DNA of 64,000 nucleotides, taken from Tyto alba. Taxonomy: Eukaryota > Chordata > Aves > Strigiformes > Tytonidae. Positions 49,300 to 60,954 of the stretch are shown one piece after another. The translations under genes were made by a program, and so were the position numbers. Under the pieces are notes generated by a model. It ran no database searches. It was not told the DNA's origin and saw only the letters and a list, made by a program, of their open reading frames with translations. The stretch covers positions 25,135,374-25,199,373 of the forward strand of contig NW_024881261.1 in assembly GCF_018691265.1 (NCBI RefSeq), read 5' to 3'. Every line of letters begins with the position of its first letter. Positions within the stretch are counted from its first letter, which is position 1.

Positions 49300-52160
49300 A
49301 GATTAATTCTCCTAGTTACTTTTCTATTTATTTCACTTACTGGATGGACTGCCTTGTAAGTTTTGCATTATGTTTTGCCATATTTTGAAATTGATTAATC
49401 AAATATGAAATCCTTTTCTGTAAAAATAATTATACGAGGTTTGGGGTGGAGAGAGGGGAGAATATCTGCTGTTGGATAAGAGTAATGTTTTCACTGAGCT
49501 TAGATCAAAGCTGTTTTGACTGTACCTGGCATTTAAAAGGCCAACCTGCTCATACCCTGTTACCATAAAGAAATTTGCCAGGAAGGCAGGTGTCTAACTA
49601 TACAGGCAATCAGATTACAGAGCAAAGTAATCATGATTTCTGATTTTGAGCATAGCTTGCTACATTAGCACATGTACTTTGGAAGAGAGGGAAATGCAAT
49701 CAGAGAAAGATAAGGATGAGGGTGGAGATCATTTGAGCCAGTACAGTTCTAATAGGGTATTAAATTTTAAGTAGCTTTTATTAAAGTATTTTGTTTCTTT
49801 TATGTAAAAAAAAAGGTCAAAGCTATCTGAAAATGAGAAAATCCCTGAGTTTGCTTTCATTTGTATTTAAGAGTTACCAAAATGTAGCAATGTGTTTCTT
49901 GGGAGGCACCCTTTGCACACACATGTCTGCAACTCTGAGCAAGTCACAGCTGCGGAGTTTCTTTAAGGCATGCATGCTTGGCTTTGACATGCTGAGATTT
50001 ATGGTGAGATTTAAGTTCTTGTACCAATGGTGACGTTTCCTGAATAGTTTTCATCCAGATGGTCTCCGAGAGGATAAGGTTTAACAAGATTTATTCACTG
50101 AGAGGGGGCAATGTGAATTAAAATTACAAGGGGTACTGTATATACACTACTTCTTTCCCATTCACTGCCTCATAAAATGCAGAAAATCCTCTCTCTCCAT
50201 TCCCCTCCAAACGAAGTTAAATGAAGTTGCTTCTTTCAACATATCGTTCCACTCTGAGCAGATTAGGGCTCTGGCAAACAAGTGCTATTAATTTTGTTGG
50301 GGTGGAGGAAGGGGTTACCGCCCTTAATGTCTACCCTGCCACTTTGCCATGGTCTTCCACCCTGCTAGTGGAGGCAGCAGATGCAAGCAAGTGCCAGTTT
50401 ATCAACTGTCATAGTTTGCAGACCATTGGCAGTTAAAATTAATGTGCTGGCTCTGAGCTGTATGGATGAGGGCTGGACCATGTTGTTTTCTGATGGCTCG
50501 GTTTCAGCTTCTGGTGGGGGACTGCTGCAGACAGCTGGGAGAGGTAACCTCTTAGGCCATTACCACTAAATCCAGCACAACCTCTCTGACTGAGCTCCAA
50601 GTCTTCAGCCTTTGAGAGCTGTTAGGACTAACAGCACTGTTTGGGGTCCTAATGCTGTATCTTCAGTGGGCTGTAGGCTCAGTGAAAGTCAATGGAACAC
50701 TAGGGGTTTGTGTAGGCTGAGGATCTAAGCATGGTAATTCAGATTGTGATTGCTGAACCTAGCTTTTCTGGAAATTGCATGTATTTTGCAAACAAAAGAA
50801 GTGATGTTATTGACACACAGTGAAACAATTAAGCATGTGCTTAACTGTTGCAAGATAAGTATCTTCACCAAAGTAAAAGGTATTGCTTCCATGCTTAATC
50901 GCTTTGCAATCATTTTGTTGGACAACATCAGAATATTTATTGGTTTCTGGGTTTGTCTTTTTAAAATACTATTCAGTCACTATGGACATTCTGGTACTAT
51001 AGGCTTATTCAAGTTCTGCCTAAAAAAAAAAATAGTTGGTTGGTATTAAAAGATCAGTATCTTTTATCCATTTGTCATCTTCCTCACTTGCAGGCTGACT
51101 TCCGCCCCCCTCCATATCTTGAAGTATCAACAGGATCTTAACTGTTAATAATTAGGCTTCTTTAGCAGATTCAACACATTACAGTTCGAATAGCTTTAAC
51201 TCAAGTCAAAACCCCAGTGACAAAAGACAGTGAGTTAATCCTAGGGGAGCATTTATAGAAAAATACACTGTCCTGCTTGATAACCAGAAAAAAAACACGT
51301 TTTCCAGCCTATTGCATTCAGGAACTTTGGTCAAGGTTGTTTGGGGTGGTTTTTATTATTATTTTGCTTTGCTATCTCATATTTGAAAAAATACTTTTAA
51401 TGCATTGCCTGCTGCCAGTTGATCTTTAACAGAAGAGATCTTCACAATCAGTGACTGGTCTTGAGGTCTTCAGTTTCTGAGTTGTCAACTTGTGGTTCTT
51501 TTATTTTTGAAAGGTAGCTACTCAGCAGTTCATAAAATCATCTGCACTTTATATTGTCTCAATTTCATCAGCCTCAAGTATAGGTACTGAAAATCACCAG
51601 TTGCTTTTGAAATCTTGGGATGGGTGAACAGCATCTTTTTAAAACAATGGAAAATAACAAGTGAGAAGACTTTGTGATTGTTCTTTATGGCTAAGAATGG
51701 ACAGTCTGAGTAAAATGTAAAAGGGTTAATGTAATGAAAAAGCCCTCATTGTATTGTTGCAAGTTAAAAATATGCCTCTTGCCGCAGGGCTTGCATTAAT
51801 ATTGTTTGAAAGAAGTAGCATCAATGTACTGTAATAGACTTTTATTAATAGGCTAGCACAGTCATCAGTCTCTGGGTTGGTGTGATGGCTGAATACAGTC
51901 AACATGAGCATCTTGACAAGCAAGTAACAAAATCTATCAATCACTTTCAGTGTGAAGATGCTGTGATAATTATGTTTACAGTGGTAATAAAATATGGATA
52001 AATAAAGTGTTCAAGCCCATGGAAATTTTAGGGTCCATAGTGAATATTCTATGAAATATAAAAGATGGCATCACCATAAATTCTCCTAGCTGTGTAGACT
52101 GAGATCATTATTCTCTTGACCCATCTTGCTATTTTTAGAATAAATTTCATGCATTTTTCA
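49300..52160. other. Mostly gene-free stretch with one repeat-like block
   Basis: At about 50,600-50,730, AGTGAAAGTCAATGGAAC followed by TAGGGG and GGCTGAGGATCTAAG resembles the same class of old 'CATTGAAAGTCAATGG' repeats as at 55,405. The segment 51,720-52,080 is AT-rich with homeodomain- and FOX-like words (TTTATTAATAGG, ATGTTTAC) and might be conserved noncoding DNA. Confidence 0.4.
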
Positions 52161-52164
52161 TTCA

Positions 52165-52235
52165 GCACTGCTCAATGGTAAAATGACTTCAAGGCTAAAG
52201 GCCTAGGTTGCATTCTTTTCTTGCTGTAATCATGT
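52165..52235 (+). mobile_element. tRNA-like relic (probable SINE head)
   Basis: GCTCAATGGTAAAATG (52,170-52,185) resembles box A and the D-arm of a tRNA-Gly-like sequence, and AGGTTGCATTC (52,205-52,215) is close to box B (GGTTCGATTC). Spacing between the boxes is tRNA-like. There is no acceptor-stem pairing, so it is not a functional tRNA. Confidence 0.35.
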
Positions 52236-52739
52236 GCAAGGATGTTCAGTGCCCTTCCCATTGATGGTGCTGATGCCCTCAGAACAGCAGTGTGGTGACA
52301 TTTTACAATTTGTGTCAGTCACTTTTTCTTTCCAGTATTGGCCAGCTAAAGAATGGGGCATGTTCTGCTCCCTTTCATGCTGCTCTTTGTGGGTGGTTGA
52401 TTCCATTTATTTCAGTGGAAGTTTATGGTATATACTAAGTTTATGATATAAGGAAAAACAAACTTCCTGGTCTAGTGGCTTCTGGTGTCAATGAGTCAAA
52501 GTCTTCTAGACTGAGAAATGATCTGTCATGTGATTGCTGGGAAGAAAAAGGTCTTGATTTTTTTTTCTGTCCTAGGGCCATGTTCCTGGCAGGACAAAGC
52601 AGCCTTATATAGCAGGAATCCATTGCGTTTACATCAAGTTTCAATCTCTTTATAATGGCAGGTTAATCTATATTTTAGCATAAAGAAGAACATGGCCCAG
52701 TCTGAGTCACCAATCAGCCCCACACTTGACAGCATCTGA

Positions 52740-52760
52740 TTTTTTTTTTTTTTTTTTTTT
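52740..52760. repeat. T21 tract
   Basis: Uninterrupted run of 21 T. The overlapping Phe-rich and Lys-rich frames are artefacts of the run. Confidence 0.95.
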
Positions 52761-53034
52761 AAGGAAATTAGTAAATTCAGTTCCTGAAAAAGGTGCTAGT
52801 TTGACAGTCCATGACACTGATGTCTTTGTGCTCAACTGTGACGCAGCCCTGCTAAGGCAGCAGCAGAGAAGGCTTCTCCTGCCAGTATGCCTCCACCCTG
52901 GCCTGTACTGGGGTAGAGGTAACTTTGCTTCCCATGCTTCATTTAATTCTTGGCTCTGTCTGCTGAGAGTGGCAATGGAGTTGCCAGTTGTGGCATGCAC
53001 ATTTATTGCTAGGAAGTGAGCCAGAACCACCAAT

Positions 53035-53165
53035 CCATTTTGCATAGACACTGAACAGCAGTGGTAAATACTTCTTGTTCATTACTAACCTAAGCCGGAT
53101 TTGAACTGAAGACTTGGAGGTGAAAGACTGTCTCCCATTCCTTAATCCCTTTAACATTTCAGTCT
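53035..53165 (-). mobile_element. tRNA-derived SINE-like relic
   Basis: On the minus strand GTTCAAATCCGG (53,106-53,095) is a good box B. Upstream, GGATTAAGGAATGGGAGAC (about 53,147-53,129) is a weak box A region at a plausible spacing, and a CORE-like body, GTTCAGTGTC...AAAATGG, follows (to about 53,037). It is degenerate; the family is inferred. Confidence 0.4.
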
Positions 53166-53169
53166 GCCT

Positions 53170-56100
53170 CATAAAATTTTGTAAAACCAAATGTAAACCT
53201 TGTGTATAAAATGAAATCCAGGAGAGAAAAGAAAATCCAGAGTGAAGACTGAGTCTGTTTTTTTCTTCAGCAAGCTTTTTTGCTAGTAGTGACCCTGGAA
53301 AATTGTTCTCTGATTATTCTCTTGAGAGATTACTCTAATTTCTTGCTGCTGTAGATGGCCATATGATCAATTGTCATCAGTCACTGCCTGATGATGGGTC
53401 ATTACTTACCAGTGCATACTTGGGGGAAAAACACATGCGACTTCCATTAGGAGGCAGAGTGCACCTACATCAAATATGAAGTATACAGTAAGTTCTCATT
53501 AATAACATTTCAAGGCTGTCCTCCTAAAGTTCCTAGCACAGAAGCTGCCTTCACAGTGGAAGAACTGAAACTAAGAAAGATGTGCAGCTTGCAGTCAGGA
53601 AAATGAGTATTCCCCTAAGTTAAAAATCTGATTTTTAGTTGAGCATTTCAATAACAGAGGTTGGTTTTATTGAAAAAGAAAGGTAAAGCTCATTCTCTTC
53701 TGTTCTTTGCTTCAGGACCTCCTAGCTTGAGAGAGCTTTTGTATTTTAATTAATTCATTTAATTATACAGCCAGTATAAATATTTCCTTCTTGTTCAGTT
53801 TCAAAGTTAAGAATGCATGTATGACACCATGGAAAATGCTGCATCTCATGGGTACTGTATTGGTCAGGAAGTCTGGATATCTTCAAGAACACAGAGAATA
53901 ATTTTAGTGAAAATTTTAAATGTATGTATTTCATATTTTCTAAACACCCTAGCAGCAATTAAAATCAAACAGACCTTCAGCTGAGTAAACTACTGAGGAT
54001 TAAACAACATAAAGCAAGCACAGCCCTGCTATGCTGAGTGGCCTTTTGAGTGGATTCTGCAAGGACAATCTCTTTCCTATAAAGATGAAGATAGTTTCTG
54101 TCTAAATCACAAGGATTTTCATTTAAAAGTGAATCTGGTAGACCAAGAGGAAGAAGGTTAGAAAGAGGTGAAATTGGAAGAAACAGTTGCTTTTTTTTTG
54201 GTCCCAGCAAATAGAGGGCACTGAAATATGTAGAGATAGGATTGGATGAGATTCAGTGTCATCTGGTCACATTGCTGTGTGTTCCAGTCTGGCACTGAAT
54301 GACACTGGGTCTGGTGCATACTCTTGTAAGTGAATAGAGAAACCCATAGGTGTTCTGTGAGTAGGACTGGTTTCCATGCTTCCCCTCCCACTTACCCAAA
54401 GTCCCATGTCTGTGTGGAAGACCTCTTGAGAAGAAGTCTGAGGGGGAATCAAAGAAAAAGGAAAGTTCATCCACTGACTAGTGCTTGCTGGTATCTTTTT
54501 TGGAAACTGCCAGTAAGGGCATTGGTGTGGAATCACAGGCATAGATTCTTATCCCTTAAGAAACAGAGCAGACCCTTTTTTTTTTTTTTTTTTTTTTTCT
54601 TTTAAAAATGTGACACATCGTGTAAAAATGTACAGATTCCTGGAATAACCACATTTGAAATTACTATTGGAACACTTATTTTTCATCACCTCAAAGTCAG
54701 TGTTGAAATTCTGTAGACATGGGAGTGGTCAGCTCGGCCATTCGGCCATCATGTTGTCTGCATGTATGCAGGTGGGACCATGCTACAGTGCAGAGAGAAG
54801 GCTGCAGTTCAGAAGCTTTAAATTAACTAGCTTGGTTGACTTAAATTTCTCAGCTGTGACGGTGTGAGTCCTTACTCAAGACCCAGCTGAAACCTGCACT
54901 GCTCTCAGTATTTGAGCTAGCTCTTTTAGGCTACTTGGAGTATGTCCCCACCTCTGGATGACAATGGAAGTAATTGCAATGAATCACCACTGCAAACATT
55001 TTGCTTGAAGCATTTATCAGCTGAGCTTTGGCCTGCTTCCTGATCACAAATTGTCCCTGGATGGTTATTTGTAATATGCTGTTTAACACTGGAATGTATG
55101 TTTTGGATACATTTTGAGAAAGAATCTCTTTGGGAAATCCATGGTCTCCACACCTTCCATCTTAATGTACTATGCTCACTCATCTATTTTGTTAAGTGGT
55201 ATGGATTTAGTTGGAGAATTTTATAGAGGAAGTCTGAGCCACAATCCCATTGAAACATAGGGAGAGCTCAGTACCTCCTTCCCTTATGTTATAAAATTGT
55301 ATGTAAAAGCCCTTTGCAAATTGTTCCATTTGAAGTCATTTAGGGCTACATAGATGCCAGGTGGAACTACCAAGGGTTTCTAGGGTCGTTAGAGGCCTGG
55401 TGTCCACTGAAAGTCAATAGGGTTTAGGCTCTTTTCTGTATCCTCCAGTCCCTACATTGTTTCTTCAGACACTGAAGTGTGTTTGTAAATCTCACCCCTA
55501 GTATTCTTGAAAATCCTACTCTTCAGCTGGTGCACTTCTGTGGTAGATGAACACAAGCACCTCATTGCCCAGTTTATACCTAAAGCAAGACTACAGTGAT
55601 ACCAATGTGTGTTCCCCTCTGGCACCATCTAGTGACTCCAGAACTGTGCTTCCAACCACTGCTCTCTTCCCATTGGAAAACAAGATGTGTTTTCCTTTGG
55701 CAATAGCTTAAAATTTAGTTCAGTGCAGATGCCGCTCTCATGAAATGAACTCATCCTTAGAGCAATGGTTGCGCAAGCCTTTTGGGAGAAAGCTTTCTAG
55801 TATGGCTCTTGTACTAACAGTTTAGATTCGTAATTCAAGGTGCAAAACTGCCAAAGCATATAAAAAATAATGTGAAGATCTTGTTATAGATATTTTGTTA
55901 CAGTAAGAATCAAGAATGGGTATGTGTGTGTGTCTGTTTTAAGACTGTCATAGTCTTCGAGCATCTTTTTTAGTCCTAATAAAATAGCTGGGAGTGAAAT
56001 GAGCATTCTTAAATTATAGAATGATTCAGGGCATCATGTTGTTAATAATGTAGAGAAATGAGATATAAAAGCTTTTACTCAAGCATACCCTAAAGCAAAT

Positions 56101-58185
56101 TTAAGTAGAGCACACAGCTATGATGCTGATTGTTTTCACAGGTGTTGGCACCATATGAATTAAATGAAGAAAAAAATGGTGAAACATTTATGACTCATTA
56201 GAATTATGTGGTTTTCTATCCTGTCCTAACAACTGAAAAAAGGTGTAATTTACATTTGCGGCCAAATGGCGTGAAGTAACATTATACTTTACTGACATGA
56301 AAAGAGGAGACTTCCAGATGACTACTATTCTGAACTTCTCTAGTTCTCAAATCCTGGATTTTCAGTTTTTCATGTGGACTTTTGAGAGCTAAAATTATTG
56401 CCCCGTAGAAAAAAAAAAAAGAAAAATGGTACCTTTGAATCTGTAGAACATGTGGTTTCAAGGAGCTAAGTGCTGTTCACTACACGTAACACCTTTGCAA
56501 TCAGAATATTTCTCCTTTTCGTCATAGAATACACTTGATAGATCTGAAGAGAGCTACATCCGTGTTTTTTTTTAAATAAATAAAACTCTGCATCTTCCTT
56601 TTCCTCTCTCCTTTTCAGAGTTTAATTTTTTTTTTCTACCAGAATTGTTTTGTTGTAGATCTTAAATATTTACATGAAGGGAGGTATCCTGACAGGCTGA
56701 TCTATAGCAGGAAGGCAACAAATAAACAAATCTATGTCTACAGCATTTTAGATTCTGGTTTCCTGAGCTAAGTGTTTATTTTTCCTATTGTAAAATCCTG
56801 CACTGAAATACATTCAAAATGGAGTTCACATGGCAGCTTTCAGGCAACATCTAATGTTTTAACAAAGCCATAATACAAGCCTCAGCTTCCCATACACTGC
56901 ATAGTTGGCTAAAAAAGAAAGCAGCTGATTTATCAGAGCCTCTGTGCTGTAGATGAGTCTTCAGAAAAAGAACGTCGTACTTTGCAACTGAGACTTTTTT
57001 GCAAACACCTAATAAACCAGAAAAAGAAAGTTTTACTGGGCTTCATGAGCACATTTTTCTCCTCTCACCACAGCACCAAACCCAGTTTGTAATCCTACTT
57101 TCATTTATTTCATCCTCCCCTGAAATTTCTCATAGCACAAACTCATTCAATTCTGACTGGCTAATTTGCATCTCATGGCCTGCAGTATCTCTTTAGGAGG
57201 TGAACTATTAAAAATACATTAGCCTGGTGTGGATGGTAATGGGCCAAATGCTGCTGGTTTTGAAGGCAATCTGGGAAGCCTCATGCTCTCTCTGACTCTT
57301 GATAGCTGTGCAAGTAAGTTGTTGGCTTTTGCTGTCCTTGGACTTTTAAAGTTCTAGCAGCAGATGTAGGTGAGATGATTGTTCTTCTGAAAGTCTGGAT
57401 TGAGAAAAGCACTTTTCTTCCTTTCCAAGCTTGCTCTAATCTTTAATGTTACCCTTATTTCTGTTCTGCCAGAACTGTGTCCTATTAGCGTCCAAAAATG
57501 TTACACATAACTTTGGCTTGCTTACAGAAGATGATCCAACCACTAACATTTGCCTTCTGTAGCCGAATGCTGAAAGAAAAAATAATCCACATTTGAAATG
57601 TGAGACTTCACTGCTGTCAGTTTCTGGAGCTGATTATTAGGACTGTGATTTTTATCTACTCACTTGTACAGTAATTAAAAGCAATTCCCTCATCAGTTAT
57701 CATCCTGTGAAGCCAGCTTTTAAGCAGTGCTTGATGTACAGTTTATTAACCTAAGCCCACATTGAAGGAAAGGTGACATAGTTTAAAAAGTAAGAATGAA
57801 CACATCTGCTCTGAAACAAAGGGCTGAATGTAAAATAGATGTGTATTGTTAAACTAGCAAAAATGGCAATGTGATTTTAATTGGCAGAGTAGGAGTAATC
57901 ACCTGGCTTAGCCCAGGTGTACACCTTCATTCTGTCCACTCCCATCTGTGTCCTTTTTACACAGATTATTTTCTGTGTGGATGTATCCTGTCATGATGGA
58001 GTAGGTGGTTAAGACTTCAGGAGGAAATCAGAGAATCAATTACTGTGGCATGCTGAAAAGGAAGAGCTATTCAGCTGCCTGACAACCTTTGCCACACCTT
58101 CTAGCAGTTATTGATGAGCACAAATGCTTATCAGTGTCAGCTCCAAATCCAAGATATTTGATATTAACTGAATACTGTGCCTCTA
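53170..58185. other. Gene-free stretch with possible regulatory and repeat fragments
   Basis: Contains a T23 tract (54,576-54,598) and an A12 tract (56,409-56,420). CACTGAAAGTCAATAGGG at 55,405-55,422, followed by TTTAGGCTC, looks like an old reptile-type repeat (compare 50,681). The perfect POU octamer ATTTGCAT is at 57,164-57,171. Segments 56,000-56,290 and 57,530-57,790 are repeat-free and AT-rich and are possible conserved noncoding DNA. No coding sequence was recognised. Confidence 0.45.
54576..54598. repeat. T23 tract
   Basis: One of the two longest homopolymers in the window, with the A23 run at 17,742-17,764. It forms the Phe-run end of a spurious plus frame. Confidence 0.95.
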
Positions 58186-58191
58186 GCCACC

Positions 58192-58375
58192 AGCGTTGTA
58201 GCTGAGGACATCTTTATTGCAGGAAAGAGATGTCAAATAATAGGCAATGAAGATTATGGTATTTATCTGGGATAACTTTTCTAGGTGATGCTAGAGACAA
58301 AACAATAGGCTGAATGAAGACAAACTGAAAGTAAGCCTGACTGTGGCTCTATCACATTGGACTTTTGACTGCTGA
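58192..58375 (+). pseudogene. Reverse transcriptase fragment of the gypsy-type element
   Basis: SVVAEDIFIAGK (58,192-58,227) fits the palm motif around the catalytic aspartates, but the first of the usual D-D pair is Glu (A-E-D-I). In another frame, LNEDKLKVSL (from 58,310) matches the conserved LN-x-x-K block that follows this motif in Ty3/gypsy enzymes, with a following HWT in the place of the usual G-H. Two frames and a missing catalytic residue show decay. No other RT blocks are visible upstream of 58,190. Confidence 0.6.
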
Positions 58376-58759
58376 AAGTTATGTGGAAGCTTGTGAGAAT
58401 GCTCAAAGATTAGAAAAAACATGCATTTAGAGAAGAAAAGTGCAAGTGGAGCTTAAGTCCCTAAAGCATTGCACACTTGCAGAGCACCTAAAGCACTGAT
58501 GTTGGGATGCCTACAAAAGGGGAGTAGAAACATCTCTGGTGTAAAGATGCAAGCTGCAGCATTTATTGATGGAGTCCTGGTGTATGCAGAAAGGGGAAAC
58601 AGTTAGGTGAAAAGTTGCTACTGACTGCTCCTTCAAATGGATCCATTTGAGGCAGTCCAACAGGAACAGCGTGGTGTGTGACAGGCAGTAAAGTAATTTG
58701 CAATCCATGGTCAACCAAAGAGAAAGAAGTACGTGCCCCAGGAGGTTGTGCCGACCCCC

Positions 58760-59330
58760 AGCCACGCTACAAAGTGAATGAAGAGCTGTATGGATTTTAG
58801 TTTAAATGGAACTGAACAGTAATCCCAGGAGATTTAAGAGCTGAGATCATGCAATGGATACATATTTCACACCTGGGGATAGAGACATGCCTGAGATGAG
58901 CCAGGAAATGTATCTACAGGCCAGGCATGAATACCCAGTTGAAAGCATACATGGAACAGTGCAAGCTGTGCAAAGAATATAGTGATTGACAAGAAACGCC
59001 TCATGAAATCCCAGCCCAGCCCTGGGAAAAGGTCAGAACAGACTTGTTAATTGCTAACGAAAGAAACTTCATGGCCACAGTAGATTACTAACCCAGGGTT
59101 TGGAAGGTGCATGGACAAGAACAATGATCAGAAAAGTGAAGGCATAGATTTTGACATGTGCTATACCTCACTCACTGGGACCACTTGAGAGACTCCTGAC
59201 ACCCTTCATTTCCGCATTTGGACATTTTGATGCCTTTAAAAACTTCTGTGTAAGATTTATGTCCCTGCAAATACACAACAGAATAGGAAGATGGCATCAG
59301 CCTTGACGGCAGCCAAGAAGCTAATGGCAG
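58760..59330 (+). pseudogene. Integrase fragment of the gypsy-type element
   Basis: A short piece, RYKVNEELYGF (58,766-58,798), precedes the main frame at 58,819-59,091. That frame reads through an H-x2-H-x29-C-x2-C zinc finger: His codons at 58,861 and 58,870 in WIHISHLGIE, Cys codons at 58,960 and 58,969 in CKLCKEYS. It then gives PHEIPAQPWEKV and the first core aspartate (T-D-L, codon 59,041). Stops lie at 58,897, 58,987 and 59,089. A frame change gives MIRKVKA and IPHSL (59,124-59,177), and another gives MASALTAAKKLMA (59,291-59,329). The second Asp and the Glu of the D,D-35-E triad are not seen, so the enzyme is dead. Confidence 0.75.
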
Positions 59331-59724
59331 TGTTAGGTAGATAATAAGGGTGTTTGTCCTGGTTATTTTGAACCTCATAAATGCTAAATGCTCCTATGTT
59401 TTAAATAGAGACGTGTACTCAGGCACTGGCCTTGTAGTCTAGGTAAGCATGTCTACTAATGCCTGGGGCAAAAAACAATTTCTATTTTTTTCTCAACAGT
59501 TCTTAGTAAGCAAGCACAAAGGACCTAAAACCCAGAGGTTACTATATGCAGGAAGGTATGTATGAAATTAGCCATGAAGTTATTACGAAAAGTAACACCA
59601 AAAATGTTGTTATTGGGTGAAGGACGTAAAATGAGTAGAACGAGCAGGAAAAATGAAGCTTGAGCCACCATGCTGTGACTGGAATCAAAGATAGTGCCAG
59701 GGGATCATAGTCTGTTAGGCTAAA

Positions 59725-60835
59725 GCAAGCAAGACAAAAAGGATGTGAGGTGTGTGATCAGCACAGGGGATCAATATGACTAATACTTTCAAGTGTCCTC
59801 AATAATAACAGAAAATGGGGATGTTGAACAGTATGGAGAGAACTTGGTAGCTTGATCATTGGCATCTGGTGTTGTTCTAGTTATTACAAAATAGCCTGCC
59901 TGGCATCCATTTGCTACCCTGGTGGAGTCAGTCTGCTTTAGGTCCTGCGTCATATCTGCTATTCCTGTGCAGATGTCCTGGATGCCTTAGGGCCTCTCAA
60001 ATGGCACTGGGCACCTCCTGTGCGTTGGACAGAGGAATCCTGGCCTTCACTTTATGAAGCAGCATGCTCTTGAAGGGCCACGTCAGCATGGTAATAGCCA
60101 CAGCCAAGTATGGCAGCAATGAGCAAGCTGGAGAATCTTTAAACAGGTAAGTCTGTGCAATAATTATCTTCAGCTTGGGTCTTTTAAGGTTGGCTGTGGA
60201 CTTAGCCCTGCAGCTTCCTGCTTTGGCCAAGAATGAATTGCCTGTGGGGAGCTGTAATTCCCAGAGCAGATGGGAGCTGTCGGGCTCACAGTCAGAAATG
60301 ATGGAAAGGGATACAACATGTAACAGCTCCCTTTGGGCGGGAGATATCAGGGGGGACAGGTGGGTCTCTCCAGCCAAAGAGAGAATATCACAGATAAAGC
60401 TGCTTTAAGAGGCAGTCAGGTGCCTGTGTAAAATACCCAGAGGAGAAAGCAATTAAAAGAGCTCTAGTTGATTAAAAAAAAAAAAAAAAAAAGTTGAAGA
60501 AAATGGAGTTAGTTTAAGAATTAACTTAATCACCAAGGTGCCCTTGAAGTTTATCAGACCACCTAGAGGTGCAATATCCTAGACAGGCACTGAGTTCTCA
60601 GAAATACCCTTCTTCTAATCTTTTTTTTATTATTTTTCCCTACCCTGGAAAGATTGAAGTGTTTTGGTTTGGTTTGGTTGGAAGACTGAACTAGCTTGCC
60701 AGAGGGAATTCAGAGGAAACCACAACATTTTCCCAAAGAGAAGGTAAGGCCCAGCCACACCTTGCAACATAAAATCTTTAATCATGTACCTGCCTGTATA
60801 GCAGCAGCAATATTCAGTGTTTCTGTAATATCATT
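59725..60835. other. Gene-free stretch right of the retrotransposon
   Basis: A 126-codon minus frame (60,377-59,997) is unrecognised. It may be chance or part of the same insertion. An A19 tract lies at 60,474-60,492. Confidence 0.4.
60474..60492. repeat. A19 tract
   Basis: Uninterrupted homopolymer preceded by TTGATT. No retroposed gene body or target-site duplication was recognised. Confidence 0.95.
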
Positions 60836-60839
60836 CATG

Positions 60840-60950
60840 TAAGAATTTCAAAGCACTTCATAAGCACTAATTAATTAAACCTCACAAACACTCGGCAAGC
60901 AGCAGCTTTGCCCACCGGTGAAGCATAATAACTTCTAAAATGTAACATGA
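60840..60950 (-). mobile_element. MIR/CORE-type SINE 3' fragment
   Basis: The plus-strand sequence TTTCAAAGCACTTCATAAGC, then ACTAATTAATTAAACCTCAC, parallels the copy at 45,573-45,618. This is the reverse complement of the CORE-SINE 3' end. The part that should carry the tRNA-like head has been lost or is unrecognisable. Confidence 0.6.
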
Positions 60951-60954
60951 TGGC

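Larger units (their letters stand above)
58190..59720 (+). mobile_element. Decayed Ty3/gypsy-type retrotransposon (pol remnant)
   Basis: Parts of pol appear in the expected order on one strand: the end of the reverse transcriptase palm, a degraded middle where RNase H is expected, then integrase. The reading frame shifts at least three times and stops interrupt it, so no protein can be made. No LTRs, primer-binding site, gag or polypurine tract were found at either side, so this is an internal fragment of one old insertion. The retrotransposon class is clear from the integrase zinc finger; the exact lineage is not. The stretch 59,330-59,720 is only weakly similar and the right limit is uncertain. 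Confidence 0.75.

Noticed and set aside
59997..60377. 126-codon minus frame as a gene
   Set aside because: No similarity recognised and no start or splice context; it may be chance or part of the neighbouring old insertion.
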